64,000 bases of DNA from Roseiarcus sp963835955 (GTDB lineage Bacteria > Pseudomonadota > Alphaproteobacteria > Rhizobiales > Beijerinckiaceae): assembly GCA_963835955.1 (NCBI GenBank), contig CAWIHZ010000023.1:62001-126000 (forward strand). Reading direction: 5' to 3'. A program made the position numbers and the translations under genes. Below, piece after piece: positions 26,908 to 35,337 of this stretch (the stretch's first letter is position 1; every line of letters begins with the position of its first letter). The notes beneath the pieces were generated by a model. The model saw only the letters and a list, made by a program, of their open reading frames with translations. It did no database searches and was not told the DNA's origin.

Positions 26908-28146
26908 GTGAGCCGTAGCGAGGACGTCCGCGACTTCTACGAACGGATGCCCTATCCGGCCCCGCTCACGAATCTGGACGCGCATCGCGACCTCTACAAG
27001 AACCGGAACCGCAGCCGCGCCGAGTTCAATCTGATCTGGCCGACGAGGGAGCCGCGGGGAAACCTGGAAATCCTGGTCGCCGGCTGCGGCACCTCGCAGG
27101 CCGCGAGATACGCGCTTCGCGAGCCCGAAGCTCGCATCACCGCGATCGACGTCAGCGACGCCAGTCTTCGCCACACCCGCGATCTTCAGCGCCGGTACAA
27201 TCTGGACAATCTCGAACTGCATCAGCTCCCGATCGAGCGGGTCCGGGAGCTTGGCCGCTCCTTCGACCTGGTGGTTTGCACCGGGGTTCTACACCACTTG
27301 CCCGTTCCGGACGACGGTCTTCGCGCGCTGCGCGAGGTTCTGCGGCCGAATGGCGCGATGCGCGTGATGGTCTACGCGCGGTACGGCCGGGCTGGAATCT
27401 ACATGATGCAGGAATACTGCCGCCTGCTCGAAATCGACCCGACGGAGACGGAGCTCGGAACGCTGCGCGCCGCGCTCGAAGCGTTGCCGGCGGATCATCC
27501 GATCTCGAGCCTGCTGCGCCGGTCGAAGGATTTCTGGCGGCCGGAGGCGATGGCGGACGCGCTTCTTCATCCCCAGGATCGCGCCTACACAGTCCCCGAA
27601 TTGTATGCGTGGCTGGACCGGTGCGGCATGTCCTTCGGCCGGTGGATCGAGCAGGCGCCCTATATGGCCCAATGCGGAAGGGTGGCGGCCAGCCCGCACG
27701 CCTCGCGCCTCGCTTCGTTGCCGTCGCGGGCGCAGCACGCCGCGGTCGAGCTTTTCCGCGGAACAATGGTGTCGCATAGTTTCATCGCCTGTCGCGATGA
27801 CAGCGGCGAGGTGAGCCAGCCGATCACATTCGAGGGGAATAGTTGGCGCGACTACATCCCCATTGCGCTGCCCTGGACTTTGTGCGTTCGGGAGCGCCTG
27901 CCGCCCGGCAGCGTCGCGGTGCTGATCAACCAGTCGCACACATTCACCGACCTCATCCTGACCGTCAATTCATTCGAAGACAAATTGCTGCGCGTCATCG
28001 ACGGGAGCCGAACCCTTGGCGAAATGATGAGATTTGCCTCGCCCGACGGCGACGGCGAGAGTCGGGCGCTGCGGTTCTTCGAGCGCCTTTGGAATTACGA
28101 CCAAGTCGTCTTTGACGCGTCGCGCGCCACATGCCGCGATCGATGA
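26908..28146 (+). CDS. Class I SAM-dependent methyltransferase
   Basis: A 412-aa protein. It opens with DVRDFYERMPYPAP, then a Rossmann methyltransferase domain with motif I EILVAGCGTSQAARYAL, acidic ITAIDVSDASL and FDLVVCTGVLHHLPVP. A C-terminal region of about 200 aa is not recognised. GTG 26908 has a GAGGAGGG ribosome-binding site. The substrate is unknown. The DUF1622 gene follows 6 bp later, so the two are likely one operon. Confidence 0.85.
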   Translation: MSRSEDVRDFYERMPYPAPLTNLDAHRDLYKNRNRSRAEFNLIWPTREPRGNLEILVAGCGTSQAARYALREPEARITAIDVSDASLRHTRDLQRRYNLDNLELHQLPIERVRELGRSFDLVVCTGVLHHLPVPDDGLRALREVLRPNGAMRVMVYARYGRAGIYMMQEYCRLLEIDPTETELGTLRAALEALPADHPISSLLRRSKDFWRPEAMADALLHPQDRAYTVPELYAWLDRCGMSFGRWIEQAPYMAQCGRVAASPHASRLASLPSRAQHAAVELFRGTMVSHSFIACRDDSGEVSQPITFEGNSWRDYIPIALPWTLCVRERLPPGSVAVLINQSHTFTDLILTVNSFEDKLLRVIDGSRTLGEMMRFASPDGDGESRALRFFERLWNYDQVVFDASRATCRDR

Positions 28147-28152
28147 CAGAGG

Positions 28153-28536
28153 ATGGCCGACGTGAAGGAATGGCTGTTCGTCGCGACCGATTATTCGGTC
28201 ACCGTCATCGAGGGGATGGCGCTGATCGTCATTGTCGTCGGCACCGTCGAGACGTTTTTCGGCGGGCTGCGGACGATGTTGTGGTCGGCCGCCGGCCATG
28301 AGCGGCGCGACGTCTGGCTTCGCTACGCGCGCTGGCTGGTCGCAGGCCTCACCTTCCAGCTCGCCGCCGACATTCTCGCGACCGCCGTCACCGAGAGCTG
28401 GGACGCGGTCGGGCGCATCGCCGCGATCGCGGTCATCCGCACCTTTCTCAACTACTTCCTCGAGCGGGATCTGGGCGAGATCCGGCAAAGACAGAAGGAG
28501 CCGAGCCCCGGCGCGCAGGCGGTTCGACAGGAGTGA
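28153..28536 (+). CDS. DUF1622 family membrane protein
   Basis: A 127-aa protein with three predicted helices. It matches the DUF1622 pattern: VIEGMALIVIVVGTVETF, then RYARWLVAGLTFQLAADILATAV and IAAIAVIRTFLNYFLERDL. Function unknown. It starts 6 bp after the methyltransferase stop with AGAGG just before it. Confidence 0.88.
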   Translation: MADVKEWLFVATDYSVTVIEGMALIVIVVGTVETFFGGLRTMLWSAAGHERRDVWLRYARWLVAGLTFQLAADILATAVTESWDAVGRIAAIAVIRTFLNYFLERDLGEIRQRQKEPSPGAQAVRQE

Positions 28537-28575
28537 GGCGGGAGGGAGCATGACGCGATTTGATCGAACCGATGT

Positions 28576-28665
28576 CGTCATCGCGACCGAAGCGAAGCGA
28601 TCCAGAGACGACGGGCGGCGCCGGTCGCGCTGGATCGCCGCGTCGCTTCGCTCCTCGCGATGACG
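28576..28665 (+). repeat. REP-like inverted repeat, second copy
   Basis: Arms at about 28576-28608 (CGTCATCGCGACCGAAGCGA...) and 28629-28665 (...TCGCTTCGCTCCTCGCGATGACG) are reverse complements. The sequence belongs to the same family as 26732-26862, with CGCGA in place of TGCGA. It follows the DUF1622 gene and could fold as a long stem in RNA. Confidence 0.85.
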
Positions 28666-28813
28666 ATTCCACCCGAACGCAACATGCGCTAGCGCACGCG
28701 TGCGCCGGAATAGCGCAGCCGCCGATGAAACCGGCGCGCTCGACAGTCGCCGCCATGACGGCGACGCGGGCGCGTCCGGATGTCTCTCGCGTCCGGGCCT
28801 CGGCGCCGCCCGC

Positions 28814-28954
28814 TCAGGCCTTTTTCGCCGGCTGTATGCTGAAGCCCTGGCCGGTTTTGCCCTGGGCCTGTTTGTAGGCCGAACCGGGACCCTTTGGCTT
28901 GTCCGCCTTTGGCTTCTTGGCTTCCTTGCTTTTCTTGACCTGGCCCTTCGCCAT
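28814..28954 (-). CDS. Lys-rich small protein
   Basis: A 46-aa, strongly basic protein: MAKGQVKKSKEAKKPKADK, then a GPGSAYKQAQGKTG segment and the end FSIQPAKKA. Similar Lys-rich mini-proteins are common in Rhizobiales. ATG 28954 has an excellent GGAGG ribosome-binding site 6 nt upstream, which supports real translation. Disordered and possibly nucleic-acid binding; function unknown. Confidence 0.75.
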   Translation of the reverse strand: MAKGQVKKSKEAKKPKADKPKGPGSAYKQAQGKTGQGFSIQPAKKA

Positions 28955-29321
28955 CTCGTCCTCCCATGGCCGCGCCAAATGCGGTCCTGGCGCCATTCGT
29001 CGCCGCTCGCCATCAGATCGTCAAGCGCGATTGCGCGCGGCGCGGCGGGCGCGAGGCGGCGGCAGTCATTATAACATATTGTTCGTGTTTATTATTCAGC
29101 GATCGGAAGTTCTCCGTCGGCCGCCAGGAGGCCCAAAGCGCCGGTTCGCGAGGCGTTTGGGCGCAACCTCCGGTGGTGCGGCGGTAAACGGGGCGTCAAG
29201 TCACTGAAAGTATTGACCCGACGGGGACAAAGCGGCGGTAAACGCCGTCCGGCGCCTCAGTCGATGGAGCGCGGCGTCGGCGGAAATGGGCGGCGCCGGG
29301 CGCTCCGCCGCCGCGCCCCGC
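28955..29321 (+). other. Intergenic region with AT-rich patch
   Basis: 367 bp between two - strand genes (ispDF ends at 29322). An AT-rich island at about 29066-29100 includes, on the - strand, a perfect TATAAT (29068-29073) that could be the -10 box of the Lys-rich gene; no good -35 box is seen. Otherwise no gene or structure is recognised. Confidence 0.5.
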
Positions 29322-30509
29322 CTACGGCAGGCGCAAAGTCGCCAGGGCGAGGCAGGCAATTCCCTCGCCGCGGCCGGCAAAGCCGAGGCGTTCGGTGGTC
29401 GTCGCCTTGACCGCGACCCGGGCGACGTCGACGCAAGCGATTTCGGCGACGCGCTCGCGCATCGCCTGGCGCCAGGGGCCGATCCTCGGCGACTCGCAGA
29501 TCAGGGTCGCGTCGAGGCCGACGATGAAGCCGCCGCGCGCGCGCACCCGCTCCGCCGCGTGGGCGAGGAAGAGCTTGGACGCCGCGCCCTTCCATTGCGG
29601 GTCGGAGGGCGGAAAATGGGCGCCGATGTCGCCCTCGGCCAGCGCGCCGTAGATCGCGTCGGCGAGCGCGTGCAAGCCCACGTCCGCATCCGAATGGCCG
29701 CTCAGGCCCTGCGGATGGGGAATTCGAACGCCGCACAAAAAGACATGGTCGCCGGGCGCGAAGGCGTGAACGTCGAAGCCCTGGCCGACCCGGGTCTCGT
29801 TCGCCGCGCCCATCAGCCGCGCCTCGGCGGCGCGCAAATCCTGCATCGTCGTCACCTTGATGTTGGCCGGGTCGCCTTCGAACACATAAGCGACCGCGCC
29901 GGCCCATTCGGCGACGGCGACGTCGTCGGTGAGGTCGGCGACCCCTTCGGCCGCCGCGCGCCGGTGCGCCTCCAGAATGAGCGGGAAGCGGAACGCCTGC
30001 GGCGTTTGCACGGCGCGCAATAGCGAGCGCGGCGGGGTCGCGAGCACGCGGCCGTCGGCGTCGATCTGTTTGACCGTGTCGCTCAAAGGCAGTCCCGGCG
30101 CCGCGGCGCCGCAGCGTTCGCCCGCTTGAACCGCGCGGGCGATCAGGCCGCGCGAGGGAAAGGGCCGCGCCGCGTCGTGGATCAGCACGATCTCCGGCGC
30201 GGCCGGCGCGAGCGCTTGGAGCCCGGCGATCACGCTTCTCTGGCGCGTCGCCCCGCCGATCGCGGGATCGGCGAGCGCCGCCGCCGCGCCCGGCGTCAGA
30301 TGCGCCAGCGTCTCGTCGTAGAGGGCGCGGTCATCGGCGTGGATTGCGACCACGGCGGCCGAGAACGGCCAGGCGGCGGTCAGCGCCTCGATCGTATGGG
30401 CGAGGAGAGGCCGCCCGGCGCAAGGCAGATATTGCTTCGGCCGCTGACCGCCAAGCCGCGCTCCGCGGCCGGCGGCGACGACGAGAAGCGCTGCGCTGTT
30501 CGACGACAC
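29322..30509 (-). CDS. ispDF: Bifunctional IspD/IspF enzyme
   Basis: About 395 aa fusing MEP cytidylyltransferase (IspD: VVAAGRGARLGGQRPKQYLP, LIHDAARPF, KVTTMQDL) to MEcPP synthase (IspF: VGQGFDVHAF, GLSGHSDADVGLHALADAI, and NATTTERLGF-like VKATTTERLGF). This fusion is typical of many alphaproteobacteria. It follows Dxr (4.0 kb) in the MEP pathway with IspE in between. The GTG at 30509 gives the usual N-terminus; ATG 30557 would add 16 residues. Confidence 0.95.
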   Translation of the reverse strand: MSSNSAALLVVAAGRGARLGGQRPKQYLPCAGRPLLAHTIEALTAAWPFSAAVVAIHADDRALYDETLAHLTPGAAAALADPAIGGATRQRSVIAGLQALAPAAPEIVLIHDAARPFPSRGLIARAVQAGERCGAAAPGLPLSDTVKQIDADGRVLATPPRSLLRAVQTPQAFRFPLILEAHRRAAAEGVADLTDDVAVAEWAGAVAYVFEGDPANIKVTTMQDLRAAEARLMGAANETRVGQGFDVHAFAPGDHVFLCGVRIPHPQGLSGHSDADVGLHALADAIYGALAEGDIGAHFPPSDPQWKGAASKLFLAHAAERVRARGGFIVGLDATLICESPRIGPWRQAMRERVAEIACVDVARVAVKATTTERLGFAGRGEGIACLALATLRLP

Positions 30510-30664
30510 CAGGCCCCCAAGACTCCACGATAAGTCGGCGCGGCTTTTTCTAAGCATCGAAGCGGTCGCGTCAATGCGCGCGACGCCAGCACGGGGAGCG
30601 CCGGCTTGACTTGGCCCGGCCGCGCGCCGATCTATCGCGGCGCACAATCGCGGGAAAGCGCGCC

Positions 30665-31336
30665 ATGCCGCTGAAGCTCATCATCGCCAACAAGGCGTAT
30701 TCGTCGTGGTCGTTGCGGCCCTGGATTTTGCTCACGCATTTCAAGATTCCGTTCGAAGAGGTCGTGATCCCGCTGGACAGGCCCGAGACCCACGCGAACA
30801 TCCTCAAATACGCGCCGAGCGGCAGGTGCCCCTCGCTGCAGGACGGCGCGATCGCGGTCTGGGAGTCGCTGGCGATCATGGAATATGTCGCCGAGACGCG
30901 CCCCGAGAAGCCGATCTGGCCGAGGGGAAAGGCGGCGCGCGCTCACGCGCGCTCGCTGGCGAGCGAAATGCACGCCGGGTTCATGGCGCTCAGGGAAGCC
31001 TGTCCGTGCAATTTTCGCCGTCCGCCGAGCGCGATCCCCTTGAGCGAGCCGGTCAGGGCCGACGTCGCGCGGGTCGAGGCCGCGTGGCGCCATGCGCGCG
31101 AGACCTTCGGCAGGTCGGGTCCGTTCCTGTTCGGGCGCTTTTCGGCCGCCGACGCCATGTTCGCGCCGGTCGTCAACCGCTTGCATGTCTATGAAGTTCC
31201 GGTCGCCACGCCGGCGCGCGCCTATATGGAAGCGATGATGGAACTCCCTGAATGGAAGGCCTGGATCGCGGGAGCCGCGGCCGAGCCCTGGCGGATCGAG
31301 AAATACGAAGCCGTCGGGCGGGGCGCCCGTCCTTGA
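30665..31336 (+). CDS. Glutathione S-transferase family protein
   Basis: A 223-aa cytosolic GST. The thioredoxin-like N-terminal domain has the active-site region NKAYSSWSLRPWILL and the glutathione-contact motif WESLAIMEYVAE; the helical C-terminal domain has GRFSAADAMFAPVVNRL. The natural substrate is unknown. The stop overlaps the start of a potassium-channel gene (TTGA), an unexpected pairing. Confidence 0.9.
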   Translation: MPLKLIIANKAYSSWSLRPWILLTHFKIPFEEVVIPLDRPETHANILKYAPSGRCPSLQDGAIAVWESLAIMEYVAETRPEKPIWPRGKAARAHARSLASEMHAGFMALREACPCNFRRPPSAIPLSEPVRADVARVEAAWRHARETFGRSGPFLFGRFSAADAMFAPVVNRLHVYEVPVATPARAYMEAMMELPEWKAWIAGAAAEPWRIEKYEAVGRGARP

Positions 31337-32265
31337 GCGAGACCGAGGAAAGAGCCGCGAACGACAAAGCGCCCGCGCACGCCCAACGGCGCGCGCATAC
31401 GCGCGTGCGCAGGATCGGCAACCGCCGGATTATCGCCGAAGGACTCGAAGGCAATCTGTGGAAGGACATCTATTTCAATGCGATGACCGCCTCCTGGCCG
31501 GCTTTCATCGCCGCCCTGGCGGCCGCGTTCGTAGCGCTCAATTTCCTTTTTGCGCTGGTCTATGACCTTGGTTCGGCTCCGATCGCCAACGCCCGCGGCG
31601 GGCTCGCCGATCTGTTCTTCTTCAGCGTCGAGACGACCTCGACGGTCGGCTACGGCGACATGCATCCGCAGACGGATTACGGCCATATCGTCGCGACGGT
31701 GGAGAACTTTGTCGGCCTGATGCTGTTGGCGATGATGACCGGCCTAGTGTTCGCGCGCATCTCGCGTCCGCGGGCCCGCATTCTCTTCGCTAAATACCCG
31801 GTAATGGCCCAGCATAATGGCGCGCTGACCCTCATGATCCGGCTCGCCAACGCGCGCAGCAACTTCATCAGCGAGGCGACCGCTAAGCTTTGGCTGATCG
31901 GCGCGACGGTGTCGGAGGAGGGCAGGCGGCTGGTCGGATTCCAGCCGCTGCGTCTGATCAAGTCCGAGAACCCGACGTTCGCCTTGAGCTGGACCCTGTT
32001 CCACCCGGTCGACCCGGACAGTCCGCTGTTTGGGATGGACGAACAGACGCTTCACGCCAGCGAGATCAATTTCGTCGTCAGCCTGGTCGGCTTCGACCAG
32101 ACCTCGAGCCAGACGGTGCATGCGCGCGCCACCTTTGCCGCGCAGGACGTCCAGGTCGGTCACGAATTCGTCGACATCATCTGGATCGACGATCACGGGA
32201 TACGCCACATCGATTACGCAAAACTCAATTCGACCAGACGCTTATCCCCATCTGTCAAAAAATAG
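31333..32265 (+). CDS. KirBac-type inward-rectifier potassium channel
   Basis: A 310-aa Kir homologue. It has a slide-helix region NLWKDIYFNAMTASWP, TM1 (about 55-77), a pore helix with the K+ filter TVGYGD at residues 104-109, TM2 (about 117-138) and a C-terminal Ig-like cytoplasmic domain (RLANARSNFISEATAKLWL onward). This is the KirBac architecture. The TTG start overlaps the GST stop. Such channels set K+ leak and are often lipid-gated. Confidence 0.92.
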   Translation: MSETEERAANDKAPAHAQRRAHTRVRRIGNRRIIAEGLEGNLWKDIYFNAMTASWPAFIAALAAAFVALNFLFALVYDLGSAPIANARGGLADLFFFSVETTSTVGYGDMHPQTDYGHIVATVENFVGLMLLAMMTGLVFARISRPRARILFAKYPVMAQHNGALTLMIRLANARSNFISEATAKLWLIGATVSEEGRRLVGFQPLRLIKSENPTFALSWTLFHPVDPDSPLFGMDEQTLHASEINFVVSLVGFDQTSSQTVHARATFAAQDVQVGHEFVDIIWIDDHGIRHIDYAKLNSTRRLSPSVKK

Positions 32266-32376
32266 GCTTCATTTGGGCAAAATTATGAAATTGGCAACGG
32301 ATTCCATTCCATTATGACGCAACGTCAATCATCGCGAATGCGTCATATTGGGAACCGACCCGGGGAAGTGGTCGAA

Positions 32377-33984
32377 ATGGCACGGATCAGCAGCGCGCGG
32401 GGCGCTCGATCAGCAGAAGAGGAGGCGAACGCCGCCGGCTGGCGCGCGCTCCTCGACGAACTCGGCGCGCGCCGCCGCGCGGCCGTCGAGGGAGGTTCGG
32501 CCAAGGCGCGTCAACGCCATGTCGCGCGCGGCAAGCTCTTGGTCCGCGAGCGGGTCGCATGCCTTGTCGATCCCGGTTCGCCGTTTCTCGAAATCGGCGG
32601 CCTCGCCGCTTCCGGCATGTATGAAGGCGATGTGTACGGCGCCGGCCTGGTGACCGGCATCGGCCTCGTTCACGGCCGTGAAGCGATGATCGTCGCCAAC
32701 GATCCGACGATCAAGGGCGGCGCCTACTACCCGATGACGGTCAAGAAGCATCTACGGGCGCAGGAAATCGCGACCGAAAACCGGCTGCCATGCGTTTACC
32801 TCGTCGATTCCGGCGGGGCCAATCTGCCTTATCAGGCGGAGGTGTTTCCCGACCGCGAGCATTTCGGCCGCATCTTCTACAATCAGGCGCGCATGTCCTC
32901 GGCGGGAATCGCCCAGATCGCGGTCGTGATGGGGTCTTGCACCGCCGGCGGCGCCTACGTGCCGGCGATGTCGGACGAGACCATCATTGTCGAGAAGCAG
33001 GGAACGATCTTTCTGGCCGGGCCGCCGCTGGTGAAGGCCGCCACCGGCGAGATCGTGAGCGCGGAGGAGTTGGGCGGCGGCGATCTCCACACCCGCGTTT
33101 CCGGGGTGGCGGACACGCTCGCGCGCGACGACGCCCACGCGCTCGCCCTGGCGCGGCGCGCGATCGGCAATCTCAATCGGGCGCCCAAGCGGGAGACCGA
33201 ATGGACGACGCCGGTCGAGCCGCACTATCCGGCCGATGAGCTCGAGCGCATCGTCCCGCTCGACCTGCGCCAACAGGTCGACGCTCGAGAGATCGTCGCG
33301 CGCTTGGTCGACGGCTCCGAGTTCGACGAATTCAAGCCGCGTTACGGAACGACCCTGGTCACTGGATTCGCCAGGCTTTCCGGGATGCTGATCGGCATTC
33401 TCGCCAATAACGGGGTGCTGTTCTCCGATAGCGCCCTCAAAGGCGCGCACTTCGTCGAGCTCTGCGCGCAGCGCGGGCTGCCGATGCTGTTCCTCCAGAA
33501 CATCTCGGGATTCATGGTCGGGCAGCGCTACGAGGCCGGCGGGATCGCCAAGGACGGGGCGAAGCTCGTCACCGCCGTCGCCTGCGCCAACGTGCCCAAG
33601 ATCACCTTGATCGCCGGCGGATCGTTCGGCGCCGGCAATTACGGCATGTGCGGGCGCGCCTATGGTCCCCGCTTTCTGTTCGCGTGGCCGAACGCGCGCA
33701 TCAGCGTAATGGGCGGCGAGCAGGCGGCGAGCGTTCTGGCGACCTTGCGCCGCGACGCGCTGGAGGCGGAAGGCCGCGAATGGACGAAGGACGACGAAGA
33801 GGCCTTCAAGTCGCCGATCCGCGCCAAATACGAGACTGAAGGCTCCCCCTATTATGCGACCGCCCGCCTGTGGGACGACGGCGTCATCGCGCCGCGGGAA
33901 ACCCGGCGGGTGCTGTCGCTGGCGTTTTCCGCCACCCTCAACGCACCACTCGAACCGACGCGGTTCGGCGTTTTTCGCATGTAG
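32377..33984 (+). CDS. Acyl-CoA carboxylase beta subunit (MCC-like)
   Basis: A 535-aa carboxyltransferase subunit, closest in pattern to methylcrotonyl-CoA carboxylase beta (leucine catabolism): YLVDSGGANLPYQAEVFPD, MGSCTAGGAYVPAMSDE, LGGGDLHTRVSGVAD and AGGSFGAGNYGMCGRAYGPRFLF. Geranyl-CoA carboxylase is the main alternative. ATG 32377 is preferred, with GGGGAAG upstream. Its biotin-carrying partner is encoded at 39.0-41.0 kb on the opposite strand. The two are normally adjacent, so the 5 kb between them looks inserted. Confidence 0.88.
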   Translation: MARISSARGARSAEEEANAAGWRALLDELGARRRAAVEGGSAKARQRHVARGKLLVRERVACLVDPGSPFLEIGGLAASGMYEGDVYGAGLVTGIGLVHGREAMIVANDPTIKGGAYYPMTVKKHLRAQEIATENRLPCVYLVDSGGANLPYQAEVFPDREHFGRIFYNQARMSSAGIAQIAVVMGSCTAGGAYVPAMSDETIIVEKQGTIFLAGPPLVKAATGEIVSAEELGGGDLHTRVSGVADTLARDDAHALALARRAIGNLNRAPKRETEWTTPVEPHYPADELERIVPLDLRQQVDAREIVARLVDGSEFDEFKPRYGTTLVTGFARLSGMLIGILANNGVLFSDSALKGAHFVELCAQRGLPMLFLQNISGFMVGQRYEAGGIAKDGAKLVTAVACANVPKITLIAGGSFGAGNYGMCGRAYGPRFLFAWPNARISVMGGEQAASVLATLRRDALEAEGREWTKDDEEAFKSPIRAKYETEGSPYYATARLWDDGVIAPRETRRVLSLAFSATLNAPLEPTRFGVFRM

Positions 33985-34010
33985 GCCCGGATCAGGAGCC
34001 CTGAACGAAC

Positions 34011-34916
34011 ATGGTATTGCCCAGCTTTCAACAGCTCATGTTGCCAGCCCTGCAAGTCCTTGGGCAGCGCTACGATGAACTCAGCATCGCGGGGCTGGAG
34101 GACGAGATCGTGAGGTCGTTGCAGATCTCTTCCGAAGACCGCGAACGCGCTCTGCCGAGCGGCAAACAGACCATCTTCGCCAACCGGCTCAATTGGGCGC
34201 GTTCCTACCTCTCCAAGGCCGGGCTGATCGAGGCGCCGCGGCGCGGCTATTTCCGCGCCACCGATCGCGGCCGCGAGCTGTTGGCCATGGGCGTCAACGA
34301 GATCGATCTCGGGGTGCTGGAGCGCTATCCGGAATTCAGCGCCTGGCACAGCCAGCAGAAGTCGGATCCGCAAGTCGAGCCAAGTCCGGCGCGCGAGAGC
34401 CCGGTCGAGTTGATCGCCTCGAGTTTCGAGTTCCTCAATTCCGAGCTGGCGCGCGAGATTATCGAAAGGGTGCATTCCTTCACCCCGGCCTTCTTCGAGC
34501 GCCTGATCGTCGATCTCCTGGTGCGCATGGGCTATGGCGGCGGGCGCCAGGAGATGGGCCGCGCGCTCGGCCGAACCGGCGACGGCGGCATCGACGGCGT
34601 GATCAAGGAAGACGAACTGGGGCTCGACGTCGTCTACGTGCAGGCCAAGCGCCTCGACCGCGACAAGGGCGTGCCGCTGCGCGAGGTCCGCGACTTCGTC
34701 GGCGGCCTGGAGGGCCACCGGGCGAGCAAGGGGGTGTTCGTCACCACGTCCTTCTTTCCCTCGACCGCCCACGACTTCATCACCCGCGTCTCCAAGCGCG
34801 TGGTGCTGATCGACGGACAGGAACTCGCGACCCTGATGATGCGCCACCGGGTCGGCGTCCGCACCAAGGACGTCTACGAGGTCAAGCGGATCGACGAGGC
34901 CTATTTCGTCGAGTAG
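34011..34916 (+). CDS. mrr: Mrr-type restriction endonuclease
   Basis: A 301-aa protein with an N-terminal winged-helix Mrr_N domain (about 1-95; LPSGKQTIFANRLNWARSYL) and a C-terminal PD-(D/E)XK nuclease. Visible catalytic elements are GDGGIDG (Asp195) and VQAKR (residues 211-213). Mrr enzymes cut methylated foreign DNA and do not need a partner methyltransferase; none is adjacent. It begins 26 bp after the carboxylase gene and opens the accessory segment. Confidence 0.92.
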   Translation: MVLPSFQQLMLPALQVLGQRYDELSIAGLEDEIVRSLQISSEDRERALPSGKQTIFANRLNWARSYLSKAGLIEAPRRGYFRATDRGRELLAMGVNEIDLGVLERYPEFSAWHSQQKSDPQVEPSPARESPVELIASSFEFLNSELAREIIERVHSFTPAFFERLIVDLLVRMGYGGGRQEMGRALGRTGDGGIDGVIKEDELGLDVVYVQAKRLDRDKGVPLREVRDFVGGLEGHRASKGVFVTTSFFPSTAHDFITRVSKRVVLIDGQELATLMMRHRVGVRTKDVYEVKRIDEAYFVE

Positions 34917-35190
34917 GCGAGGAGAACCGTCGCAACGTCGTTCCTCGACCCTATGACGAGTCGGCAGCGGCGGTCATTGATCATTCTTTTCGCCGATTGC
35001 ATCGATCCTCGCGAGCGCTTCGCGCGACAACGCGAGTTCGGCGTCAAACCGACACATGCGTTTTCCTCGCTCCTCCAATTACAGCGCAATCATGGTGACG
35101 CGCCCGTCTTTACCACTTCGATTCGACCGGCTGCGCCTTCGATCCGAGACTGCAATTAGGCAAAGGATGACGCGTCACCGCACCGTAATC
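34917..35190 (+). other. Intergenic region, no gene seen
   Basis: About 270 bp between mrr and the PEP-CTERM relic. No convincing open frame, promoter or terminator is recognised. Confidence 0.5.
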
Positions 35191-35191
35191 C

Positions 35192-35250
35192 TGGCTGGCG
35201 CGAATGCGCAGACGCAGGGCCTCGCCGGCCTGACCTCATCGCTTGACAGC
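35192..35250 (+). pseudogene. 3' relic of a third PEP-CTERM gene copy
   Basis: In frame from 35192 the sequence encodes WLARMRRRRASPA then a stop at 35231-35233. The two intact genes downstream end in WLARMRRRKASPA and a stop. The matching continues into the non-coding CTCATCGCTTGACAG beyond the stop. This is therefore the tail and 3' flank of a former upstream copy whose body has been lost. Confidence 0.8.
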
Positions 35251-35337
35251 AGCGGCAATTCCGCGTCCAACTTAGTTCGGCACCGCAATCGAGGAGAATT
35301 CCGCCAGGCGCCAGGGCAGGCGCCAGGGGAGGAAACC

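Noticed and set aside
34011..34916. A complete restriction-modification or defence island around mrr
   Set aside because: No methyltransferase, specificity subunit or other defence gene is adjacent. Mrr acts alone on methylated DNA.
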